From Bacillota bacterium (GTDB lineage Bacteria; Bacillota; Clostridia; Peptostreptococcales; Anaerovoracaceae): a stretch of DNA of 16,214 bases. The notes beneath the pieces were generated by a model. It was not told the DNA's origin, searched no databases, and worked only from the letters and a program-made list of their open reading frames with translations. This document shows, piece after piece, positions 6,359 to 13,083 of the stretch. How positions within the stretch are numbered: position 1 is the stretch's first letter; each line of letters begins with the position of its first letter. The DNA is taken from NCBI GenBank assembly GCA_017538845.1, contig JAFYIC010000019.1, positions 1 to 16,214 of the forward strand, given 5' to 3'. The translations under genes and the position numbers were made by a program.

Positions 6359-7738
6359 CTATTTGTTACCTATCTCCGGCAGTTTGGCGAAGCTGGCTTC
6401 CAGCTCTTCGTCGGTCGGGATGTAGTCGTCCATTTCTCCGTCGTTGAATTTCTGGTAAGCCACCATGTCGAAGTAGCCGGTTCCTGTCAGACCGAATACA
6501 ATAGTCTTTTCCTCACCGGTCTCTATGCACTTTTTGGCCTCGTCAATAGCGACTTTAATGGCGTGTGAACTTTCCGGAGCAGGCAGGATGCCTTCAACTC
6601 TGGCGAATTCCTGAGCCGCTTCGAATACTGAAGTCTGCTCGACCGCTCTCGCTTCGATGAGCCCGTCGTGATAGAGCTGTGACAGGATAGTGCTCATGCC
6701 ATGATATCTCAGGCCGCCTGCGTGGTTGGCTGACGGGATGAACTCGCTTCCCAGGGTGTACATCTTTGCCAGCGGGCAGACATGACCTGTGTCGCAGAAG
6801 TCGTAAGCAAACTTTCCGCGTGTGAAGCTTGGGCATGAAGCCGGCTCAACGGCGATGATCTGATAATCGTTTTCGCCTCTCAGCTTTTCTCCCACGAAAG
6901 GTGAAATAAGTCCGCCCAGATTGGATCCGCCGCCTGCGCAGCCGATGATCATATCCGGCTTGATATCGTACTTGTCCAGTGCGGCCTTCGTCTCAAGGCC
7001 GATGACTGTCTGATGGAGCAGTACCTGGGAAAGCACGCTGCCCAGAACGTACTTGTATCCGTCTGTGGAGACAGCTTCTTCAACTGCTTCCGAAATAGCG
7101 CAGCCCAGACTTCCCGTAGTTCCCGGATGCTCTGCCAGGATCTTCTGTCCTATCTGTGTCGTGTCGGAAGGCGAAGGTGTCACCCGTGCGCCGTATGTAC
7201 GCATAACTTCACGCCTGAAAGGCTTCTGTTCGTATGATACTTTTACCATGTATACTCTGCAGTCCAGGTCAAAGTATGAGCATGCCATGGAAAGGGCTGT
7301 GCCCCACTGACCGGCTCCCGTCTCTGTGGTCACTCCTTTGAGGCCCTGCTGTTTTGCGTAGTATGCCTGAGCGATGGCCGAGTTGAGCTTATGGCTTCCG
7401 CTGGTGTTGTTGCCTTCGAACTTATAGTAGATCTTGGCAGGCGTGCCCAGTTTTTCTTCAAGGCAGTAGGCCCTTACCAGCGGTGAAGGTCTGTACATTT
7501 TGTAGAAGTTCACGATGTCTTCAGGGATGTCGATGTAGGCATCCGTATCGTTAAGCTCCTGTTTTACCAGTTCTGTACAGAAAACAGGCTCCAGTTCTTC
7601 CTGCTTGAGAGGCTCGCCCGTTGCTGGGCTGATGAGCGGTGCCGGCTTGTTTTTCATGTCGGCTCTCACGTTGTACCATTGCTTCGGCAGCTCGTTCTCT
7701 GCTAAATAGATTTTGTAAGGGATTTTTTCGTTTGTCAT
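6359..7738 (-). CDS. trpB: TrpB2-type tryptophan synthase beta chain (TrpB-like PLP enzyme)
   Basis: The 459-residue PLP enzyme is of the TrpB2 group, longer than the roughly 400 residues of ordinary TrpB and with an N-terminal extension. It condenses indole with serine to give tryptophan. The PLP lysine is K117 in GSHKLNSA (residues 114-121), the catalytic glutamate is E139 in ETGAGQWG, and the phosphate-binding loop is GCAGGGSNLGG in the second half. The ATG is preceded by GGAAAGGAG. No trpA or other trp gene is adjacent. TrpB2 proteins generally lack the TrpA-contact features of TrpB1, so this enzyme may use free indole. The tRNA-Trp T-box in its leader argues that its cell role is tryptophan formation and not another PLP reaction. 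Confidence 0.95.
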   Translation of the reverse strand: MTNEKIPYKIYLAENELPKQWYNVRADMKNKPAPLISPATGEPLKQEELEPVFCTELVKQELNDTDAYIDIPEDIVNFYKMYRPSPLVRAYCLEEKLGTPAKIYYKFEGNNTSGSHKLNSAIAQAYYAKQQGLKGVTTETGAGQWGTALSMACSYFDLDCRVYMVKVSYEQKPFRREVMRTYGARVTPSPSDTTQIGQKILAEHPGTTGSLGCAISEAVEEAVSTDGYKYVLGSVLSQVLLHQTVIGLETKAALDKYDIKPDMIIGCAGGGSNLGGLISPFVGEKLRGENDYQIIAVEPASCPSFTRGKFAYDFCDTGHVCPLAKMYTLGSEFIPSANHAGGLRYHGMSTILSQLYHDGLIEARAVEQTSVFEAAQEFARVEGILPAPESSHAIKVAIDEAKKCIETGEEKTIVFGLTGTGYFDMVAYQKFNDGEMDDYIPTDEELEASFAKLPEIGNK

Positions 7739-7746
7739 TTTCTTTT

Positions 7747-7755
7747 CTCCTTTCC
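7747..7755 (-). promoter_or_regulatory. Ribosome-binding site of trpB
   Basis: GGAAAGGAG on the minus strand, 8 bases before ATG 7738, fixes the start of the TrpB2 gene. It lies downstream of the T-box terminator. Confidence 0.8.
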
Positions 7756-7797
7756 TACGGCTCTTTACTTCAGATCTACTTCAGGAAGAGGATAAAC

Positions 7798-7834
7798 AAA
7801 AAAGGTCCTCATCCCGGCTTCGGGACAAAAACCT
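7798..7834 (-). terminator. Regulated terminator of the Trp T-box
   Basis: On the minus strand a 14-bp stem (AGGTTTTTGTCCCG with CGGGATGAGGACCT, several G-T pairs, loop AAGC) is followed by six T. It is directly downstream of the T-box antiterminator sequence. Confidence 0.85.
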
Positions 7835-8076
7835 GAGTTAATGCTATGCCACCCTACACTAAAAAGTGTGATCTTCAAGTACGCCTTTGATACCTGCTCC
7901 TCTTTTTACGGGTGGAGCTCCCGTCAGGTGCTACTCGGCTACATGGCCTTTCGTCCTGCCCTCATAAGTCCATTCGGTAAAGTCCTGACTGCTGAACTCT
8001 CAGCAACTTCAGCTCTCTGTATAGCCGGTGTCTGTACTTACTAGTCTTAATCATAGGTTTAAGTATTAAGTTGACA
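7798..8076 (-). ncRNA. T-box leader, predicted tRNA-Trp-responsive
   Basis: Read on the minus strand, the leader shows AGTAAG (loop-E strand), AGAGAGC with GCTGAGAG (Stem I bulge and distal loop), and GAATGGACTTATGAG with specifier TGG at 7972-7970. A stem III-like hairpin follows, then the T-box sequence AGGGTGGCATAGCA (7842-7855) and the terminator. The bulge reads UGGC, which pairs with an acceptor end carrying G73, as in tRNA-Trp. Codon and discriminator therefore agree. Uncharged tRNA-Trp should prevent termination and turn on the TrpB2 gene that follows. Confidence 0.93.
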
Positions 8077-8082
8077 TTACCC

Positions 8083-8110
8083 ATTATACAGGTCTTGTTT
8101 TTCAAGTCAA
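8083..8110 (-). promoter_or_regulatory. Promoter of the Trp T-box / trpB unit
   Basis: On the minus strand TTGACT (8110-8105), a 16-base spacer ending in TG, and TATAAT (8088-8083) make a strong sigma-A-like promoter. It is back-to-back with the flavodoxin promoter: the two -35 boxes are only 6 bases apart. Confidence 0.85.
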
Positions 8111-8116
8111 ATATTT

Positions 8117-8145
8117 TTGCAAAAAACCCGGATTTTTTTTATAAT
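8117..8145 (+). promoter_or_regulatory. Promoter of the flavodoxin-like gene
   Basis: TTGCAA, a 17-base spacer and a perfect TATAAT lie about 100 bases upstream of the flavodoxin start. The leader in between contains CCCGG/CCGGG-type hairpin potential but no riboswitch I recognise. Confidence 0.65.
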
Positions 8146-8244
8146 TAAGCCGCAGAGGCAGTTGATTTAAGCTGCAGAAACAGCTGTGGCAGGAAAGCCC
8201 GGAGAATTTCCCGGGACCGGCTGCAGGGTTAAAAGGAGAAGGAA

Positions 8245-8694
8245 ATGAAGATACTGGTAGCATATTTTTCTAAATCCGGCAAGACCGAGCGCGCGGCCAT
8301 GGCTATAGCCGCCGCGGTGGACGGAGAGATATACAGGATAAGAACGAAGAAAAAGTACCCTCTCAGTTTCATGCTTACGGTAAATGAGCTGAGAAAAGAA
8401 CTTAAGACAGGAGAAAGGCCGGCTCTTGCGGGAGGTCTGCCTAAGGTGGAGCAGTACGACAAGATACTGCTGGGATTCCCGGTATGGGCAGGATCCCTGC
8501 CGCCGGCAGTCATCGGCTTCCTTGAGAAGTGCGACCTTAAGGGCAAGGACGTATATCCCTTCTTCACCAGCAGGGGCGGCGCGGCCCGCAAGGCAGACGG
8601 CGTCATAGAAGCCGCATGCGAAGCCAAAGTCCATCCATTCATGAACGCCACCAGACTGAAGAAAGTCAAAGTGGACAAGTGGCTGGGACTGTAG
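8245..8694 (+). CDS. Flavodoxin-like protein
   Basis: The 149-residue cytoplasmic protein starts MKILVAYFSKSGKTERAA, the typical flavodoxin first strand and FMN phosphate loop (residues 8-15). KILLGFPVWAGSLPPAVIGFLEK is the second flavin-binding region with its conserved Trp (PVWAGSLPPA), and YPFFTSRGGAARKA is the third. This layout is that of the short flavodoxin_4-like proteins annotated as flavodoxin or NAD(P)H quinone-type flavoproteins, which act as low-potential electron carriers or small flavoenzymes. An AAAGGAGAAGG site precedes the ATG. It is transcribed alone: divergent trpB upstream and a shared terminator downstream. Whether it exchanges electrons with the ferredoxin oxidoreductase or the nitroreductase of this window cannot be told. 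Confidence 0.88.
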   Translation: MKILVAYFSKSGKTERAAMAIAAAVDGEIYRIRTKKKYPLSFMLTVNELRKELKTGERPALAGGLPKVEQYDKILLGFPVWAGSLPPAVIGFLEKCDLKGKDVYPFFTSRGGAARKADGVIEAACEAKVHPFMNATRLKKVKVDKWLGL

Positions 8695-8721
8695 GCACAA
8701 GAATCGGCATAACAAAGGATC

Positions 8722-8763
8722 AAAAAACACTGTCAGATGAACATGTCATCCGGCAGTGTTTTT
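8722..8763. terminator. Bidirectional terminator between flavodoxin and lipoprotein genes
   Basis: AAAAACACTGTC-GATGA pairs with TCATC-GGCAGTGTTTTT in a long near-perfect stem, with A-run and T-run on the two sides. It can end both the plus-strand flavodoxin gene and the convergent minus-strand lipoprotein gene. Confidence 0.85.
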
Positions 8764-8791
8764 GTTTCATATTTATTGCGGCGGATCAGCG

Positions 8792-9361
8792 CTATTTGTC
8801 CGATTTTGTGATTTTAACGCTTTCCAGTATGGCCTTTACGTCTTTATCATCCATGGAGATGGTTTTGTCGCCGTTCTTCAGGACGACATTTATCTGTATA
8901 GAGTCATCGTCATCAACTACAGTTTCCAGGATGGCATATTTGTACGTGCCGTCCATTTGTTCGCCGGTGTACCAGTTCCACTCGTAGTTTTCCAGCTTCA
9001 GCGGTTTCTGTTTTTTGACATTTTCGTAGAAGGCTTTCATTTCATCGATACCACCAAAAGTGTAATCTTCCAAATACAGAATGGTTATCCCGTTCGCATT
9101 AAGGATGTCTTCTGTTTTCTCTATGCCCTTGTACAGATATATCGAATTCGGATCCGCGTCCTCTTCACTGGCCGTCTCCTCACCGGAACTGTCGGTAGTC
9201 GTGTTGAACAGCTCCTCAGAAGAAAGGGCTTTCCAGCCGTCGGGAACGGTACAGCTTATATTGCCGGCATCATATGTTTCGCCGGATTCACAGCCGGTCA
9301 TAGCGATGCCGAAAGACATGAGCATTATACAGACAACCGCAAGCAGTAATTTCTTTTTCAT
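8792..9361 (-). CDS. Predicted lipoprotein of unknown function
   Basis: The 189-residue protein has a lipoprotein signal: MKKK, a hydrophobic core and the lipobox MTGC with the lipidated cysteine at residue 24. The mature part opens with SCTVPDGWKALSSEE, a pattern common in small extracytoplasmic proteins of Clostridia. It continues with a Ser/Glu-rich linker (residues 60-72) and a mixed alpha/beta region (ITILYLEDYTFGG, YKYAILETVVDDDDSIQINVVLKNG). No enzyme motif is seen, so it is probably a surface-attached binding or stress protein. An AAGGAGGG site precedes the ATG. It lies 67 bases downstream of the CsoR-like gene on the same strand, with no clear terminator between, so the repressor may co-regulate it. 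Confidence 0.8.
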   Translation of the reverse strand: MKKKLLLAVVCIMLMSFGIAMTGCESGETYDAGNISCTVPDGWKALSSEELFNTTTDSSGEETASEEDADPNSIYLYKGIEKTEDILNANGITILYLEDYTFGGIDEMKAFYENVKKQKPLKLENYEWNWYTGEQMDGTYKYAILETVVDDDDSIQINVVLKNGDKTISMDDKDVKAILESVKITKSDK

Positions 9362-9428
9362 TTTTTGCCCTCCTTTTGCGCAGATATCTCTGCCCGGGAA
9401 TAAACGGCATGCCCAATAAGCCGCCGCC

Positions 9429-9791
9429 TTATTTCACAAACTTGTCTATGGCGTCCTTCAGGTCATCGATGGCCGCCTGATCGCCGTCCTTTACCGCGTC
9501 GACGATGCAGTGCTCGATGTGGTCCTCAAGGATGAGTTTGCCCGTGTTGTTCAGCGCGGAAATAACGGCGGAAAGCTGTATCAGTACTTCTGAACAGTCC
9601 CTGCCGTTTTCGATCATCTTTGTGACGGACTGAAGATGCCCCGAAGCCTTGGCCAGCCTGTTCAGGACTGCCTTGGTGTGCTCGTGGGAATGAACATGTC
9701 CGTGACTGTGATCATGGGAATGCCCGTGGTCATGGTCGTGATCGTGCGCGTGTATGTGGTTGTGTTCATTTTCTTTCTTCATACCACACAT
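9429..9791 (-). CDS. CsoR/RcnR-family metal-sensing repressor with alternating-His N-terminal tail
   Basis: From ATG 9791 this gives 120 residues. The C-terminal 80 are a complete CsoR-type all-helical DNA-binding and sensor domain (DUF156). The sensing triad is intact: C66 (GRDC), H91 (EDH) and C95 (HC), with the 25 and 4 residue spacing of copper sensors. Known CsoR proteins repress copper-efflux genes and release DNA when they bind Cu(I); some relatives sense persulfide, and RcnR types sense Ni/Co. Residues 10-38 hold 15 histidines at every second position, a likely metal-binding tail. No exporter gene is adjacent. The start is uncertain: ATG 9782 or 9848 is possible, none has a good ribosome site, and the upstream option would add a Cys pair motif (CKMC). 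Confidence 0.88.
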   Translation of the reverse strand: MCGMKKENEHNHIHAHDHDHDHGHSHDHSHGHVHSHEHTKAVLNRLAKASGHLQSVTKMIENGRDCSEVLIQLSAVISALNNTGKLILEDHIEHCIVDAVKDGDQAAIDDLKDAIDKFVK

Positions 9792-9878
9792 TTTACAATA
9801 AAGCGCGCCTTTTATCCAGTCGTTTCTGCAAGTCCGTATAAGTTGCATAAATCGCTTTTTTAAGGCAAAATAAAGGAT

Positions 9879-11258
9879 ATGGAGAACGAAAACACTTCCG
9901 GGAAGCAACTAAGCCCGAAAGAAAATCTTGCGCAGCAGATCCTGGAGTTTACACAGGAGCAGATAATAGTCCGCATGCCATATATGAGCAGAGCGGTCCT
10001 TAAGATGCCTGCGGTCTTCATTGCGGAAAAGGATGAGGAGAAAAGATACCAGAGCATGTACTCGGATCCGGACACCATGGGAACGGACGGTATCAACGTG
10101 TACTGCAACGCGGAAGGGATCATACAATGGTTCGAAAAAGCCCCGTCGATGCTTCCGAGAAGATATCTGCACATGGTGCTTCACTGCCTCTTCAGCCATC
10201 CGTTCCAGTATACGGCGCTGAAGGAAGAGTACTGGGATCTGGCGGCGGACATGGCCGTTGAGTATGTGATCATGAATCTGGGCATGAAGGAGCTTGCCTC
10301 CGACAGGGATCCGGAGCGGAAGAAAGTTCTCAAAGAGATAGAAGCAGATGCGGGAAAGATAACCGCGGAAAAGATATACCACTTCCTCATATCAGATGAG
10401 GACAGAGCTTACGATCTGCTGAAACTGAGCGGGCTTTTCGTGGGCGACACTCACGACTTCTGGATAGACAGGGAGACGGCGGTAAGCGATATGATCGTTG
10501 CCCGTCAGTGCAGCCTCATGGAGCTTGAGGACAAGGTGGAAGAGTGGATCAGGGCAGGCGAGCAGACTCGCATCGACATGGAGACCCAGACCGGACGGGA
10601 AGGACATGCCCCCGGAGCACTGGTCAAGAAGGTCACCAGGATCAGGAGAGACGATAACGACTACACGGAGTTCCTGAAACAGTTCGCTGTGGCCTGTGAA
10701 GAGGTCCATATAAACCAGGATGAATTCGACTACATTTTCTATACATACGGGCTGGATCTTTATGACGACATGCCCCTGATCGAGCCTCTGGAATACAGGG
10801 ACGCCAACAAGATCAGGGATCTGGTCATCGCCATAGACACCTCCGGTTCTTGTCAGGGCAGGACTATCAGGGATTTCCTGAACAAGACATATTCCATCCT
10901 GAAGAACACGCAGAGTTTCATGCCCAGGATGAACGTGCATATAATACAGAGCGACTGCGAGATACAGCGTGACATAAAGATCACGTCGGAGCGGGAGTTC
11001 GAGAAATACATACAGGATGTGGAGATCGCCGGTTCCGGCGGAACAGATTTCAGGCCGGTGTTCTCATACGTGGATGACATGATAGAGGCAGGGGAATTCC
11101 TGCAGCTTCAGGGGCTGATCTATTTCACCGACGGAATAGGCAAGTTCCCTTCCATGGAGCCGGAGTACAAGACGGCCTTCGTCTTTCTTGACAGCGGGCA
11201 GAAGATGCCCGATGTTCCTGAGTGGGCGGTAAAGACCGTGTTCCCGGCGGAAAGCTGA
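9879..11258 (+). CDS. VWA / metallopeptidase-like protein (DUF2201 type), MoxR partner
   Basis: The 459-residue soluble protein has two parts. The N-terminal part (to about residue 250) resembles the putative metallopeptidase domain of DUF2201 proteins and has H98-M-V-L-H102 followed by SH (107) and WDLAAD (119-124). The position expected to be Glu in an HExxH site is Met, so peptidase activity is doubtful. The C-terminal part is a VWA-like domain with the metal-site motif DTSGS (near residue 317), GGTDFRPVF and YFTDGIG. Such proteins usually work with MoxR-type AAA+ ATPases, and exactly that gene follows 90 bases downstream. The ATG has only a weak AAAGG close to it. The gene is divergent from the CsoR-like gene. 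Role inferred: complex assembly or remodelling, with target unknown. Confidence 0.88.
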   Translation: MENENTSGKQLSPKENLAQQILEFTQEQIIVRMPYMSRAVLKMPAVFIAEKDEEKRYQSMYSDPDTMGTDGINVYCNAEGIIQWFEKAPSMLPRRYLHMVLHCLFSHPFQYTALKEEYWDLAADMAVEYVIMNLGMKELASDRDPERKKVLKEIEADAGKITAEKIYHFLISDEDRAYDLLKLSGLFVGDTHDFWIDRETAVSDMIVARQCSLMELEDKVEEWIRAGEQTRIDMETQTGREGHAPGALVKKVTRIRRDDNDYTEFLKQFAVACEEVHINQDEFDYIFYTYGLDLYDDMPLIEPLEYRDANKIRDLVIAIDTSGSCQGRTIRDFLNKTYSILKNTQSFMPRMNVHIIQSDCEIQRDIKITSEREFEKYIQDVEIAGSGGTDFRPVFSYVDDMIEAGEFLQLQGLIYFTDGIGKFPSMEPEYKTAFVFLDSGQKMPDVPEWAVKTVFPAES

Positions 11259-11348
11259 GGCGGACCTTAGGCCGCGGAGCCTGAGGCAACGAATGAAGAC
11301 GGGTAAACGCGCGAAAGCGCATTTCACATACGGATAAAGGAGAGAAAC

Positions 11349-13001
11349 GTGAATATCCAGGAAGCGAAAAAGCAGATAAAAGAAGCCATAAGCATTTACC
11401 TTAAAAAGGACAGCTACGGCAATTACAGGATCCCAATCGAAAGACAGAGACCCATATTCCTCATAGGAGCGCCGGGCATAGGAAAAACTGCCATCATGTC
11501 CCAGATAGCCAACGAGCTGGACATAGGGCTGGTCGCATATTCAATGACCCATCACACGCGGCAGAGCGCCCTGGGTCTTCCGAGGATCGTAAAGAAAGAG
11601 TTCAGAGGCACCGAGTATGTGGTTTCCGAATACACCATGAGCGAGATCATAGCCAAGGTGTATGAGACCATCGAGAAGAGCGGCAAGGAAGAAGGGATAC
11701 TTTTCCTGGACGAGATAAACTGCGTTTCGGAGACGCTGACCCCGTCGATGCTCCAGTTCCTCCAGTACAAGGTGTTCGGCAGCCACAGGGTTCCTGAAGG
11801 ATGGATCGTGGTGACTGCAGGAAACCCGCCTGAATACAACAGGTCGGTCCACGAGTTTGACATAGTGACTCTTGACAGACTCAAGGTAATGGAGATCGAG
11901 CCGGATTATTCGGCATGGAAAGCCTACGCAAGACAGCAGGGGATACATTCGGCCATCGTTACGTATCTGGATATAAGAAGAGACGATTTCTATAAAGTAG
12001 TGAATACCGCCGACGGCGCAAGCTACGTGACCGCCCGTGGCTGGGAAGACCTGTCGGAGGCTATATACATGTATGAAGAAAGCGGCTTTGCCGTGGATGA
12101 AGCGCTGGTGAGCCAGTACATCTGCGACAGGCACGTGGCAGGTGAGTTCATAACCTATTACGACCTGTACAGAAAGTATGACATGGATTATCAGGTGAGA
12201 GATATCCTGGACGGAAAGGAATCATCCGAAACTGCTCGCCGCGCCAAGGAAGCGGGACTGGACGAGAGGATAACCCTTCTGGGTCTCATAACCGAGGCTC
12301 TTGCACCGTGCATAAGACAGAGCATGGAAACCCAGGACGGTCTCAGAAATCTCCAGAAAAAGCTGGTAGCCATCAAGAGCGCCGTTCAGGAAAACGAAGA
12401 CGCGGATATCAAACTGCTGCTTTCTGATATGGCTGCGGAAGCGGCGGACACTATTGACAGAGCTGAAGCTGCAGGCGGCCTGACCGTGGGAGAGAGAAAC
12501 GAGAACCAGTACGTGATCGCCTTTGCGGAGAACGCCGTAAGACAGGCGGAAATTTCTTCTGCCGGAGCAGCGACGGAAAAATTCAAGGCCGTTGAAGAGG
12601 AATACATGGCCAGAGTCAATCAGATGGAAGAAGAGGCGGAGACCATCGGCAAGCAGCTGAAAAACGCCTTTGCATTCATAAAGGAAAATCTGGGCGAGGG
12701 AAACGAGATGCTCATATTCGTCACGGAGCTGACATTCGATCCGGCCAGCGCCAGATTTATTGCCGAGCACGGCAGTGACGAGTATAATGAGTATAACAGG
12801 AAATTCATGCTGTATGAGCGTAACGCTGAACTGATGGAACAGGTCCAGAGGTGGAGACACTATGCGGGCCACAGCGGTTCCGATGGCGGAAAGCCTCAGC
12901 AGAACGATCAGGACGACGAGCGCGCTAAAGAAGCTGCAAAGCAGGGCATCGCTGTGGAAACCATAAAACTGGCAGGGTCGGACAAGAACAAACAGAACTG
13001 A
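11349..13001 (+). CDS. MoxR-type AAA+ ATPase
   Basis: The 550-residue protein starts with GTG after an AAAGGAGAG site. The AAA+ module occupies about residues 10-250, with Walker A GAPGIGKT (residues 40-47, K46) and Walker B ILFLDEIN (D121, E122), followed by VVTAGNPPEYN with the sensor-1 Asn. MoxR proteins act as chaperone-like ATPases that mature or activate protein complexes together with VWA proteins, as in RavA-ViaA, NorQ-NorD and CoxD-CoxE. This one has a C-terminal extension of about 250 residues, helical and rich in Glu, Ala and Lys, ending in a hydrophilic tail, so it is clearly longer than the typical 300-350 residues. It sits between its presumed VWA partner and an LRR_5-type protein on the same strand. 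Confidence 0.9.
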   Translation: MNIQEAKKQIKEAISIYLKKDSYGNYRIPIERQRPIFLIGAPGIGKTAIMSQIANELDIGLVAYSMTHHTRQSALGLPRIVKKEFRGTEYVVSEYTMSEIIAKVYETIEKSGKEEGILFLDEINCVSETLTPSMLQFLQYKVFGSHRVPEGWIVVTAGNPPEYNRSVHEFDIVTLDRLKVMEIEPDYSAWKAYARQQGIHSAIVTYLDIRRDDFYKVVNTADGASYVTARGWEDLSEAIYMYEESGFAVDEALVSQYICDRHVAGEFITYYDLYRKYDMDYQVRDILDGKESSETARRAKEAGLDERITLLGLITEALAPCIRQSMETQDGLRNLQKKLVAIKSAVQENEDADIKLLLSDMAAEAADTIDRAEAAGGLTVGERNENQYVIAFAENAVRQAEISSAGAATEKFKAVEEEYMARVNQMEEEAETIGKQLKNAFAFIKENLGEGNEMLIFVTELTFDPASARFIAEHGSDEYNEYNRKFMLYERNAELMEQVQRWRHYAGHSGSDGGKPQQNDQDDERAKEAAKQGIAVETIKLAGSDKNKQN

Positions 13002-13083
13002 CTTCCGTGCCGGTGGACAAGGTCGTTCTGACCGGAGTTTCTGAGGACCGGGCGGCGGCAGAGCCCGGGTTCAGGATGAAGAC

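Noticed and set aside
8146..8244. Riboswitch in the flavodoxin leader
   Set aside because: Hairpin potential is present, but I see none of the conserved cores of FMN or other known riboswitches.
9690..9775. Simple-sequence DNA repeat over the His tail, considered as a possible CRISPR or tandem repeat
   Set aside because: The periodicity is only the CAC/CAT-x codon pattern of a coding region; there are no repeat-spacer units.
9636..9863. Plus-strand hydrophobic ORF opposite the CsoR His tail
   Set aside because: The Val/Met repeats are the antisense reading of alternating His codons, not a membrane protein.
11064..11348. Minus-strand frames and a GCGC hairpin in the VWA-MoxR gap as a separate gene or terminator
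   Set aside because: The frames are antisense shadows without ribosome sites, and the hairpin lacks a T-run.
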